The notes: generated by a model from the letters alone, not told the origin. Shown: positions 8,277 to 15,901, counted from the first letter of the stretch. The stretch is 64,000 nucleotides of DNA from Bacillus pseudomycoides (GCF_002582035.1 NZ_NUQE01000005.1:62001-126000), one strand, 5' to 3'. Program-made: numbers and translations.

Positions 8277-8732
8277 ATGATGATTTTCTTTACAGTGTTA
8301 TTTTTAACTTATTATTGTATCACATTAGCAAAGGGTAAGGTATTCAGTGGATTTCTAAAAGAAGCGTGTGAGGAAGAAATTAAAAAGCAACGAGTAGGAG
8401 CAGATAATTATAAAGCAAATGATGAATTTGTTGTTAAATCACTATTCTTCGTACTATTTGCCGTTGTGTTTTTAATCACAGCATTCAGTTATTATTGTGT
8501 CGCATTAAAGTATGATCCACTTAAATACCCAACTCTTATTTTACTATTTTATACAATTGTAGAGTTTTCAAGAGGCTTTGTGAAAGGAAAGAAAAAAGTA
8601 GATTTATCAACAGAAGAACAAGCAAATGCCTATAGAAGAAAGGCAGCTAAAACTAGAACACTTAAAGGGACTTTGATTCAATTAACGTCTATTACATACT
8701 TTACATATATGCTTTTGCAATTAGTGTTTTAA
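8277..8732 (+). CDS. multi-pass phage membrane protein
   Basis: 151 aa, with GGAGGA upstream of ATG 8277. Hydrophobic segments lie at about residues 1-18, 57-80, 85-100 and 133-151, so three or four membrane passes are likely. Basic loop RKAAKTRTLKG. Function unknown. Confidence 0.6.
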   Translation: MMIFFTVLFLTYYCITLAKGKVFSGFLKEACEEEIKKQRVGADNYKANDEFVVKSLFFVLFAVVFLITAFSYYCVALKYDPLKYPTLILLFYTIVEFSRGFVKGKKKVDLSTEEQANAYRRKAAKTRTLKGTLIQLTSITYFTYMLLQLVF

Positions 8733-8755
8733 ACAATTAAATAGGAGTGATACAT

Positions 8756-9139
8756 ATGCTAAAGAAAGTCAACAAAGTCTTAGTATCTGTAGTTATCGTA
8801 TTATCACTCATCCTATTCATTTTCTCAGATGGAACTAAAATAACTATACCGCTAGGATATTTTAACTTTAATAAAAACGCACAACAAGTAAAGCAACATA
8901 GTCCGCCAAACAAAGATAATGGTAATTTTCCACCTGCAACAATGGAACAAACAATCAAAAAGAAGAAGAAACCTGTTGAGAAGTCAGTAAAGGAATTACG
9001 TAGTGAAATTTCACAAGAAATAAAAGGAAACACGATGAAATTCAAGATTAACCCTAAATATAAGATAAAAGCTGGTGAGAGGTTCACGCTCCCCAAAGTA
9101 AGTAATGAAGCGAAGATTTTAAGATTATTAATACCTTAA
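8756..9139 (+). CDS. single-pass membrane-anchored phage protein
   Basis: 128-aa frame from ATG 8756 (GGAG upstream; the in-frame GTG 8747 overlaps that site). A basic N-terminus is followed by one hydrophobic helix (about residues 7-24), then a Lys/Pro-rich outer part ending with YKIKAGERFTLP, a segment like those in wall-associated or LysM-adjacent proteins. Function unknown. Confidence 0.55.
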   Translation: MLKKVNKVLVSVVIVLSLILFIFSDGTKITIPLGYFNFNKNAQQVKQHSPPNKDNGNFPPATMEQTIKKKKKPVEKSVKELRSEISQEIKGNTMKFKINPKYKIKAGERFTLPKVSNEAKILRLLIP

Positions 9140-9148
9140 TACATAACT

Positions 9149-9176
9149 AAGAGAAGGATAATTTCCTTCTCTTTTA
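9149..9176 (+). terminator. intrinsic terminator
   Basis: AGAGAAGGA, loop TAAT, TTCCTTCTCT, then TTTT. It separates the membrane protein gene from thyX. Confidence 0.7.
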
Positions 9177-9202
9177 AAACGAATAAAAAGGGGAATGATA
9201 GT

Positions 9203-9913
9203 ATGAAAAAAATTAATGTATTGGATAAAGGATATGTTCGTCTAGTAGATTCAATGGGAAGTGATTTAACTGTAGTAAATTCAGCGCGAGTTAGTTATTC
9301 AAAGGAATCAAAAGAACTAACTGAAGGTGATATTCGATTGATTAAGTTTCTTGCAAGAGAAGGTCACACGTCACCATTCCGTCATGCTATTTTACAATTT
9401 GAAAGTTATGCACCTCTTATGGTAGCCCGCCAATGGTGGAAATACGTAATTGGATCATCTCATCAAGAAGGTGCAGGAGATTCTTTAGAAGCTTGGAATG
9501 AATCTTCTCGTAGGTATATTACTGAAGAACCGGAATTTTATGTAGTGCAACCTGATGAATGGAGATTAGCTCCAGAGAATAGCAAACAGGGAAGTGGCGC
9601 AATAGTTAATGCTACATTAGGAGGACTTGCAACAGTTGAATTGACTAGAATGTATGAACAAGGATTGAAACGTTATGAATGGGCTATGGAACAAGGAATC
9701 TGTGCTGAACAAGCTCGTTTATTCCTTCCTGCTTATGGATTATATGTACGTTGGTATTGGACTGCTAGTTTACAATCAGTAGCCCATTTCCTAAATCAAC
9801 GACTTGAACATGATGCACAGAAAGAAATTCAAGAATATGCCAAAGCTATCTTGCAGCTTGCTAAAAATGTGTTTCCTGTAGCCTTAGATGAGGTAGTCAA
9901 AATTAATAAATAA
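9203..9913 (+). CDS. thyX: flavin-dependent thymidylate synthase
   Basis: 236 aa. ThyX methylates dUMP to dTMP with methylene-THF and FAD/NADPH. Family features: HTSPFRHA (FAD/dUMP-binding N-terminal part), ARQWWK, and AWNESSRRY, which matches the NExSxRY half of the signature; RLFLPAYG follows. The usual RHRxxS half is replaced by KYVIGSS plus an inserted acidic segment, so the motif is split. It completes the dUTPase-ThyX route to dTTP in the phage. Confidence 0.88.
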   Translation: MKKINVLDKGYVRLVDSMGSDLTVVNSARVSYSKESKELTEGDIRLIKFLAREGHTSPFRHAILQFESYAPLMVARQWWKYVIGSSHQEGAGDSLEAWNESSRRYITEEPEFYVVQPDEWRLAPENSKQGSGAIVNATLGGLATVELTRMYEQGLKRYEWAMEQGICAEQARLFLPAYGLYVRWYWTASLQSVAHFLNQRLEHDAQKEIQEYAKAILQLAKNVFPVALDEVVKINK

Positions 9914-9929
9914 AATTATAATTTATCAC

Positions 9930-9958
9930 TTTACATAAATAAAATAATCATTTATACT
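9930..9958 (+). promoter_or_regulatory. phage promoter of the TTTACATAAATAAAA family
   Basis: TTTACA 9930-9935, 17-base spacer, TATACT 9953-9958. It lies between thyX and the next small gene and matches the promoter at 2812 in both boxes and much of the spacer. Confidence 0.65.
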
Positions 9959-9997
9959 TAGGTTAATAGTTGAAAGAGACTATTAACCTAATTTTTT
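9958..9997 (+). terminator. 13-bp palindrome with T-run at the start of the transcript
   Basis: TTAGGTTAATAGT and ACTATTAACCTAA form a perfect 13-bp stem with an 8-base loop, followed by TTTTTT. It could end thyX transcription. It also starts at the -10 box of the 9930 promoter, so for that promoter it would act as an operator or very early attenuator. The gene at 10014 lies just beyond. Confidence 0.65.
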
Positions 9998-10013
9998 ATA
10001 AGGAGGTGAAATC

Positions 10014-10211
10014 ATGAAACGTTGCTATGAAATGAAGCGTGACGGAATGGGAAGAAACCTTGGAAATATGTTTGCATTTCATAATTACAACGAAGATGAA
10101 TCATACAGAGATCAAAAAGTTTTAAATGTTCGTTTCCCTGTGCATAATGAAAAAAGCAGTCCAGTTATTACATATAAAATTATTGACGGTGAGATGGTTT
10201 TAGTAAATTAA
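10014..10211 (+). CDS. hypothetical phage protein
   Basis: 65 aa; ATG 10014 follows AAGGAGGTGA. Basic N-terminus with Asn-rich middle. No family recognised. Confidence 0.5.
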   Translation: MKRCYEMKRDGMGRNLGNMFAFHNYNEDESYRDQKVLNVRFPVHNEKSSPVITYKIIDGEMVLVN

Positions 10212-10318
10212 ATAATTAATTATAGTTATTTAAAGGAGAAGTTTTACAGAAAATAATGAATGTATTAAGATATAGTTTCTGCGCATTGGGCGATATTAAT
10301 TAAAATGAGGTGATTAAA

Positions 10319-11017
10319 ATGAATACGGTGACAGATGACGATATCCTAAAGCATCAAAAACTTGTTCGAAGTGTCATTAATAGGGAGTTTACAAACCGAC
10401 ATATCTATAAAAGAGTTTATGGTTTTGCTTATGATGATTTGTTTCAAATTGGTTGTATTGGGTTATTTAAAGCCCTACAAGGATTTGATGAAGATAAAGG
10501 ATATAAGTTTTCTACATACGCCTATAAATGTATTTACGGTGAAATTGTAAACAGTCTTAGAAATAGTTATCATGGAACGAAAGTAAGAGTAAAAATAACA
10601 CAAGCAATTGCAGCATATACTAGAGAAATGAGCAATAAAGATTTTAATGTGGATTCCTTAAAAGAAAAATATAATCTTACTGATAATGACCTGCAAGAAG
10701 TAATTGAATTGAGTAAAGTGCAATTTCTCTGTGGAGATAAGAAGGTTAAAAAGTATCAAAAAGAATCACCAACCGTATTTGATTTATGTGTGAAACATAA
10801 AGATTTCTCAGATAACATGGTTCAAAGAGAAGAATTAGAAGAAATGCTCGAAGTTTTATCTCCAGCAGAAAAAGAAGTAATTGATTTACAGTTACAAGAT
10901 TTAACGCCAACTGAAATTTCTGTGTTGCTTGGTAAAAACAGATCAGTAGTGAATACACTAATTGGTAAGGCAAAAAAGCAAATTAGGAAGTATTATACAT
11001 ACGATTATGCAATGTAA
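10319..11017 (+). CDS. phage-encoded sigma-70 family factor
   Basis: 232 aa from ATG 10319 (GAGGTG 7 bases upstream; the in-frame GTG 10310 is part of that site). Region 2 is clear: DLFQIGCIGLFKALQGFDEDKGYKFSTYA, matching the core-binding and -10 recognition helices. Region 4 is the C-terminal HTH (LSPAEKEVIDLQLQDLTPTEISVLLGKNRSVVNTLIGKAKKQIRK). The middle is divergent. It probably directs RNA polymerase to a set of phage promoters; the recurrent motif at 2812, 9930 and elsewhere is a candidate target, but those boxes also suit the host sigma-A. Confidence 0.85.
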   Translation: MNTVTDDDILKHQKLVRSVINREFTNRHIYKRVYGFAYDDLFQIGCIGLFKALQGFDEDKGYKFSTYAYKCIYGEIVNSLRNSYHGTKVRVKITQAIAAYTREMSNKDFNVDSLKEKYNLTDNDLQEVIELSKVQFLCGDKKVKKYQKESPTVFDLCVKHKDFSDNMVQREELEEMLEVLSPAEKEVIDLQLQDLTPTEISVLLGKNRSVVNTLIGKAKKQIRKYYTYDYAM

Positions 11018-11065
11018 TAAAATTATGTTTTTACATAAATAAAATAATAAAAAGGAGAACGATGA

Positions 11066-11230
11066 ATGACTACATGCGATAAGTTGGTGTCAGCTTGCAA
11101 GCAATTACTCAAAAGTGGAATGACTCCACAAGCAGTTTATCACTTTATGGAAGAATATACAGATTGGGCACCTGACAGCTTAACATATGCAATTGATGAA
11201 GCTCAAAAAGGAAAGGAGAATGATAGATGA
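11066..11230 (+). CDS. small phage protein, first of a coupled set
   Basis: 54 aa from ATG 11066 (AAGGAG upstream). Cys-containing N-terminus and an acidic helix. Its stop overlaps the next start (ATGA at 11227-11230), so translation is coupled. Confidence 0.5.
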   Translation: MTTCDKLVSACKQLLKSGMTPQAVYHFMEEYTDWAPDSLTYAIDEAQKGKENDR

Positions 11231-11391
11231 GAAGATTTCTTATTGGTGTTGCAATATACCTCCCTTTAGCACTTTGGCTTAGTTTGGGTTGTGGCTTTGA
11301 TTCAATTAGACTAATAGCAACAATGGCTTCAATTGGTTTAACTCATGAGATTCATAATACGCTATGTAGAAACACAAAGGAGAAAATGTAA
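11227..11391 (+). CDS. small membrane protein
   Basis: 54 aa with a hydrophobic helix at about residues 4-20 and a second weaker one. Its TAA overlaps the next ATG by one base. Unknown function. Confidence 0.45.
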   Translation: MRRFLIGVAIYLPLALWLSLGCGFDSIRLIATMASIGLTHEIHNTLCRNTKEKM

Positions 11392-11507
11392 TGAGTGATT
11401 TTACAATTATTTTTATGACTTCTGCGATTTGTGGAACTTTCTTATTATCAATTGCAATTTGGTGCAATGCTAAATACCCTGAGAGAATTGAGGAGGATAA
11501 AGAATGA
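11391..11507 (+). CDS. small single-pass membrane peptide
   Basis: 38 aa, with a hydrophobic stretch from residue 5 to 24 and an acidic tail (ERIEEDKE). Overlaps the next gene by ATGA at 11504-11507. Unknown function. Confidence 0.45.
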   Translation: MSDFTIIFMTSAICGTFLLSIAIWCNAKYPERIEEDKE

Positions 11508-11680
11508 TACCTGCTTTTATATACGGAACAATTGCAAATATAACACTCTGGCTGCTGTCAGGATTCGCAAGAGATGAAGATTTAACTTATACACAAAAGT
11601 TGATAAAAAATCGCTACATGCTTGTGTTTGGTTTCCTTGGAACGATGATAGGGGTTCTTCTTTTACTGATGTTTAACTAA
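11504..11680 (+). CDS. small two-pass membrane peptide
   Basis: 58 aa with hydrophobic segments at both ends around a charged middle (RDEDLTYTQKLIKNR). Start preceded by GAGGAG. Last of four overlapping small genes. Unknown function; hairpin topology likely. Confidence 0.45.
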   Translation: MIPAFIYGTIANITLWLLSGFARDEDLTYTQKLIKNRYMLVFGFLGTMIGVLLLLMFN

Positions 11681-11681
11681 A

Positions 11682-11710
11682 TTGACGATTTTACATAAAT
11701 AAAATATATA
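11682..11710 (+). promoter_or_regulatory. candidate promoter for the RNA ligase gene
   Basis: TTGACG 11682-11687, 17-base spacer and TATATA 11705-11710. The spacer contains the recurring TTTACATAAATAAAA motif. Confidence 0.5.
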
Positions 11711-11731
11711 AAAACAAGAGGAGAGATTGAG

Positions 11732-12628
11732 ATGGAACAAAAGAAATATACTGATATCGTTCGTTTAGGTCATAAAACAACTATTGGCGTATTAAATGAA
11801 GGTGACCACATTGTCATTCAAGAGAAACTTGATGGAGCAAATGCATCTTTTCGTAGAGATGGAGAAGTGATTCGTGCTTACTCTCGAAACCATGAATTGA
11901 ACGAACAGAATAACTTAGGTGGTTTCTGGCAATGGACTCAAACATTAGATGTAACAAAATTGGTTGAAGGTGGTATTTATTTTGGTGAATGGTTAAACCC
12001 TCACAAAGTAAAATATCCAGAACATGTGAAAACATTCTGGTTATATGATATCTATGATACTGAAACTAATAGATACATTGGATTTAATCTTGTAAAGAAA
12101 GTTGCAGAAAAGTTAGGTTTAAATCTTGTACCTGTATTCTATGAAGGTGAATATAAAGACTTTGCACATTTAGAATCCTTTGTAGGTAAATCTGCATTAG
12201 GTGGTCGTTTAGGGGACATCGAGACAGGTGAAGGTATCGTTGTTAAGAACGTAAATTATAAGGATCGTTTTGGTAAACAAATGTTTGTAAAATTAGTAAC
12301 CGATGCGTTTCGTGAAGTACAAAAACAAAAAGCACCTAAAGACCCAAATAAAGAAAAAACTGATGAGCAATTATTTGTGGATACATGTTTAACAAAAGCT
12401 CGTGTTGAAAAAATGTTATATAAGCTCATTGATGAAGGTGTTTTACATAAGGATTTTGTAATTGAAGATATGGGAGTCATCTTAAAGAATTTAAACCAAC
12501 GTATCTATGAAGATATGTTAAAAGAAGAATCTGATATGCTACCAAAAGATTATGAAGAGAATCAGATTAGAAAAGCAATTGGACGTAGTTTAGCGGCTAT
12601 TGTTAAGTCAATTATTAATGAAAGATAG
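11732..12628 (+). CDS. RNA ligase of the T4 Rnl2 type
   Basis: 298 aa. The nucleotidyltransferase motif I is EKLDGAN with the AMP-accepting Lys at residue 32. Motif IIIa-like IYFGEWL, FWLYDIYD, motif IV EGIVVKN and motif V FVKLVTDAF follow in order. The last 90 residues form a helical C-terminal domain, as in Rnl2 enzymes. Such ligases seal nicked RNA, for example tRNA or rRNA cut by host defence. No polynucleotide kinase partner is seen in this part of the phage. DNA ligase is unlikely because the OB-fold and zinc-finger parts are absent. Confidence 0.85.
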   Translation: MEQKKYTDIVRLGHKTTIGVLNEGDHIVIQEKLDGANASFRRDGEVIRAYSRNHELNEQNNLGGFWQWTQTLDVTKLVEGGIYFGEWLNPHKVKYPEHVKTFWLYDIYDTETNRYIGFNLVKKVAEKLGLNLVPVFYEGEYKDFAHLESFVGKSALGGRLGDIETGEGIVVKNVNYKDRFGKQMFVKLVTDAFREVQKQKAPKDPNKEKTDEQLFVDTCLTKARVEKMLYKLIDEGVLHKDFVIEDMGVILKNLNQRIYEDMLKEESDMLPKDYEENQIRKAIGRSLAAIVKSIINER

Positions 12629-12675
12629 AATAAAATTTAGCTTTTACATAAAATTATAAATAAGATGGTGATAAT

Positions 12676-13197
12676 TTGGCTTCAGAAGGAAAACAATTTG
12701 AAACTAGTATAGAGGAATCATGTAAAGAACAAAAAATTTATTACTTTCGAGTACGTGATGTGAATCCAATGGCACTAAAATCAGGTTTTACAGTTCCTAA
12801 AAATAAATTTGATACTCTCATATATTACAAGAATCATTTGTTTCCAATCGAGATGAAAAGTACAAAAGGTAATAAAGTAAGTTTCTCTGAAAGTATTATC
12901 AAAGCTAATCAAATACATAACTTGAAAGAAGCAGCTACATATGATGGAGTCATTCCGGGATTTCTTTTTAACTTCAGAGAACATGATAATAAAACATATT
13001 TTGTACATATAGACGATTTCCTAAATTACAAAAACATAGCAGAAAATAAGCTGGAACATACATATAAAAGTAAGGTAAATAAAAGCAGCATTCCAATTGG
13101 AATATGTGAAGAAGTTGGAACTGAAGTGATAAGTATTAAGAAGAAAGTAAAATTTCGGTACTATATAAATAAATTATTAAATGATTTGATTAACTAA
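12676..13197 (+). CDS. RecU-like Holliday junction resolvase
   Basis: 173 aa starting at TTG 12676. The nuclease core is FDTLIYYKNHLFPIEMKSTKG, which fits the D-x(n)-E-x-K PD-(D/E)XK pattern of RecU, followed by an alpha/beta region with a Phe-rich strand (GFLFNFREHDNKTYFV). It likely resolves recombination or replication intermediates of the phage. The N-terminal stalk region differs from chromosomal RecU, so another PD-(D/E)XK nuclease remains possible. Confidence 0.7.
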   Translation: MASEGKQFETSIEESCKEQKIYYFRVRDVNPMALKSGFTVPKNKFDTLIYYKNHLFPIEMKSTKGNKVSFSESIIKANQIHNLKEAATYDGVIPGFLFNFREHDNKTYFVHIDDFLNYKNIAENKLEHTYKSKVNKSSIPIGICEEVGTEVISIKKKVKFRYYINKLLNDLIN

Positions 13198-13210
13198 TAG
13201 AGTTTAAGTG

Positions 13211-13256
13211 GATTGTCCTATTCAAACAGACTACTTGTCTAAAGAATAGGACAATC
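13211..13256 (+). terminator. 13-bp stem with an inner stem, downstream of the resolvase gene
   Basis: GATTGTCCTATTC and GAATAGGACAATC pair perfectly over 13 bp; the 20-base loop contains a second AGAC/GTCT stem. The sequence then reads GTATTTT. Probably a terminator, but the long perfect arms could also be a recombinase or replication site. Confidence 0.55.
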
Positions 13257-13312
13257 GTATTTTCACATATCTTTTATGAACAACAAGAAAAAGAGATGAG
13301 GGGAGAATACAT

Positions 13313-13471
13313 ATGGCTAAACGTAAAACAAAAAAGGAGTATAAAGTTACAGTCATTGAAGTGCCCATTGATGAAGAAGAACAACAAAAGCAATATGAAG
13401 ATTATAAGCAATTATTATATAAATTACTTTTCACTGGGGAGTATAGAAAAACAAAAGAAGATAACGTATAA
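13313..13471 (+). CDS. small charged protein next to the recombinase
   Basis: 52 aa from ATG 13313 (GGGGAG upstream). Very Lys/Glu-rich (MAKRKTKKEY, DEEEQQKQYEDY). Its position just ahead of a large serine recombinase makes it a candidate accessory or directionality factor, but that is inference from location only. Confidence 0.5.
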   Translation: MAKRKTKKEYKVTVIEVPIDEEEQQKQYEDYKQLLYKLLFTGEYRKTKEDNV

Positions 13472-13511
13472 TTATATGCACAGAAACTTAAACATATGAG
13501 GTGGTTTTTTC

Positions 13512-15152
13512 ATGATTATAATTAGGGGTGAGGAGAAACTAGAGCAGCGTGATTTATTCCTTGCCAAAACAAAAGTCAAGGCACTTCTATATTCTCGTGT
13601 TTCAAGCGATGATCAGACTAACAATTACTCACTTGAATCACAAATTGATGCTTGTAGTGAATATGCAATGAGTCGATTGGGATTAAAAGAAGACGAATTA
13701 ATAGCCTTTGTGGAAGAAGGGGAAATGGGGGATAATCCAGACCGTCCGGCTCTAAACTATATGTTGAAATTACTAAAGGATGAAGATATTGGTGAAGTTG
13801 TAATTATTTATGATTCTGACCGACTTGCAAGGGATAACTTCTTGCAGCGTTTCATTCTTAATCAAATTATTGAAGCAAATGCAACTTTGAAAATTGTACG
13901 TGATGAAGCATTTGATCCATTTGATGAAAACTCAATGTTGAGTTTCAATATTAAAGGTGCATTAGCAGAGTACATGAAAAAGAAAATTCTTTCTGAAAGT
14001 AAACGTGGAAGAATGACTAAAGTAAAGAAACATAAACAAATGATGGGGATAAATAGGATATACGGATATGTGTTTGATAAGGAAAATGATATCTTGGTTA
14101 TTAATGAAGAAGAAAAAGAAGTCATTCTTAATATAGTAGATATGTTACTTGTAAAGAACATGTCGTGTAGTCAAATTGCTCGTCAATTATCTAAAGACGG
14201 TATTTCAGCTCCAAAGGGAAGTGTATGGTATCAAGCAACTTTATCAAGAATGCTCAAAAATGAAGCTTATAAGGGAACATTTTACTACGGGCAGACAGAG
14301 GTTGTTCAAGTTGGCGGAAAGAAGAAGCAAATACCTGTTCCTAAAGACAGATGGATTGAGATACCTATTCCTGCAATCTATGATGAAGCAACCTTTCATC
14401 GTATTCAATTGAAGCTTGGTCAGTTGCAACGCAATCATTCAGGAAGACCTTCAGATAATTTGCTGAAAGGATTGGCTAAATGTGCTAAATGTGGAGGAGC
14501 TATCTACATTGCTTCCAAAAGTGGCAGCGGTAAAAATAAAATTAAGTATTACGGATGTGTTAGAAAACACAAATCAGGCTATAAAGTTGGAACGGGAGAA
14601 CGGCATGCAACATGTAAAAGTTCATATTGGAGACAGGATGTTGTTGATGATTTAGTATGGAAACAGCTTGTGGCAAGATTAAACAGTCCAGATCAAATTA
14701 TTGAAGATATTCTAAAACAACAAGGCGATTTGCAAAAAGCAGGAAACTTATTTAAGAAACGTAAAGACTTTGAAAAGAAAATTGAAGAGCAAGAAGTCAT
14801 TAAGGATAGATACTTTGATTTATATGCAATGGGAAGAATTAAAACTCAAGATGAGCTAGATAAAAAGTTAGAGCCAATCGAAGAAATGATCCAAAATATT
14901 AAGGTTGAAATGGAAATTTTAGATGAACAATTAAAATACATTACTGCAAGCTATGATGAATTAGAATTGTTAAAAACAAAAGTTAATGAGTATAAAAATT
15001 TAATTCAGACCGATAATGTATCACATGAATATAAAAAAGAAATTGTAAAACTTTTTGTTAAGAAAGTTGTATTACATGAGGAAGAAATTGAATTGCATAC
15101 AACGTGGAGTGTCAATGTACCTGCTGCACCAGTTCTTGAAGTTACAAGATAA
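13512..15152 (+). CDS. large serine recombinase (prophage integrase)
   Basis: 546 aa; ATG 13512 follows GAGGTGG. N-terminal resolvase domain with the nucleophile S31 in YSRVSSDDQ, the YDSDRLARD motif and the DNA-contacting Arg residues. Next is the recombinase domain (NIVDMLLVKNMSCSQIARQLSKDGI), then a zinc ribbon with C324/C327 and C349/C368, and a coiled coil at about residues 395-475. It integrates and excises the prophage between attP and attB. It lies a few tens of bases from the spoVK junction, as expected for an integrase at the end of an integrated element. Confidence 0.95.
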   Translation: MIIIRGEEKLEQRDLFLAKTKVKALLYSRVSSDDQTNNYSLESQIDACSEYAMSRLGLKEDELIAFVEEGEMGDNPDRPALNYMLKLLKDEDIGEVVIIYDSDRLARDNFLQRFILNQIIEANATLKIVRDEAFDPFDENSMLSFNIKGALAEYMKKKILSESKRGRMTKVKKHKQMMGINRIYGYVFDKENDILVINEEEKEVILNIVDMLLVKNMSCSQIARQLSKDGISAPKGSVWYQATLSRMLKNEAYKGTFYYGQTEVVQVGGKKKQIPVPKDRWIEIPIPAIYDEATFHRIQLKLGQLQRNHSGRPSDNLLKGLAKCAKCGGAIYIASKSGSGKNKIKYYGCVRKHKSGYKVGTGERHATCKSSYWRQDVVDDLVWKQLVARLNSPDQIIEDILKQQGDLQKAGNLFKKRKDFEKKIEEQEVIKDRYFDLYAMGRIKTQDELDKKLEPIEEMIQNIKVEMEILDEQLKYITASYDELELLKTKVNEYKNLIQTDNVSHEYKKEIVKLFVKKVVLHEEEIELHTTWSVNVPAAPVLEVTR

Positions 15153-15165
15153 GGAGTGATTTCAT

Positions 15166-15234
15166 ATGGCAAACAAAAAACAGAATAGACGAGGAGTAAC
15201 GAAAAATTTTTTACACCAAAACCTAAACCCTAGC
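15166..15234 (+). CDS. 22-aa peptide gene at the attachment end
   Basis: ATG 15166 follows AAGGAGTG, giving a basic peptide (MANKKQNRRGVTKNFLHQNLNP) that ends two bases before the spoVK homology. It may be a real tiny phage gene, or part of a longer frame broken when the prophage integrated. Confidence 0.35.
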
Positions 15235-15250
15235 CAAACATATGGAAGAT
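15228..15250. other. prophage-chromosome junction (att site, right end)
   Basis: Sequence changes here from phage to spoVK coding. The in-frame match to SpoVK begins at AAACATATGGAAGATAAG (about 15236), encoding KHMEDK. The short core shared by attL and attR cannot be fixed because the left end is outside the window. Confidence 0.7.
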
Positions 15251-15649
15251 AAGCAGCATGCTTTTGTACTTATTTTAGCAGGGTACTCGCGTGAGATGAA
15301 CCATTTTCTGTCACTAAATCCGGGGCTACAATCCCGTTTTCCTTTCATTATTGAGTTTTCTGATTACACGGTCAATCAATTATTAGAAATCGGAAAACGT
15401 ATGTACGATGAACGGGAGTATCAATTATCAAAAGAGGCAGAGTGGAATCTTCGTGATCATTTAAATGCGGTAAAATATTCATCGCATATTACTTCTTTTA
15501 GCAACGGACGTTATGTTCGTAATATTGTGGAAAAGTCCATTCGTACACAAGCGATGAGATTACTTCAGGAAGAGGCGTATGATAAATACGATTTACTTAC
15601 CATTTCAAGTAGTGATTTAATACTTGAAGAAGAAATGAACGGTTTATAA
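15236..15649 (+). pseudogene. spoVK: 3' part of spoVK, interrupted by the prophage
   Basis: About 137 residues match the C-terminal third of SpoVK, an AAA+ ATPase made in the mother cell and needed for spore maturation. HAFVLILAGYSREMNHFLSLNPGLQSRFPF carries the sensor-1 and arginine-finger region, and NGRYVRNIVEKSIRTQA the sensor-2 helix. Walker A and B are missing because the 5' part must lie at the other end of the prophage. The reading frame is intact up to its TAA, as expected if excision restores the gene. The ATG at 15242 is just an internal Met. Confidence 0.85.
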
Positions 15650-15726
15650 AGTTTAGTGGAGTGCTGATGGTTAGCGGAGCAAATCGAGCTTTTACGGACC
15701 GTTAATTCGGGATAAATTGTTTAAAA

Positions 15727-15761
15727 TAAAACACGAAGCGTAACGCTTCGTGTTTTATTTT
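15727..15761. terminator. bidirectional terminator
   Basis: AAAACACGAAGCGT / AACGCTTCGTGTTTT is a near-perfect hairpin with A and T runs on the two sides. It ends spoVK on the plus strand and the small gene at 15755-15889 on the minus strand, whose stop codon lies within it. Confidence 0.85.
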
Positions 15762-15889
15762 GTATTCTTTGTTTTTGCGCGCTGTTCTAATTGACTTTTT
15801 GGACTTTGATCTGCTGCATCTGATGCAAGTCCTTGTGGGTTAACGCTACTGTGTTGTCCTCGGTTACTTTTGTTATTTCCTTTTGCCAT
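15755..15889 (-). CDS. small, SspL-like or sporulation-associated protein
   Basis: 44 aa, Asn/Ser/Lys-rich, with NPQG in the middle and SQLEQRAKTKNTK at the end. This layout recalls minor small acid-soluble spore proteins such as SspL, but I am not certain of the family. It is transcribed toward spoVK and ends in the shared terminator. Confidence 0.5.
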   Translation of the reverse strand: MAKGNNKSNRGQHSSVNPQGLASDAADQSPKSQLEQRAKTKNTK

Positions 15890-15901
15890 TCTATATCACT
15901 C

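Noticed and set aside
13480-13511. Sporulation (SigE/SigK) promoter for the recombinase
   Set aside because: CATATGAGG and nearby sequences do not give both boxes at a proper spacing.
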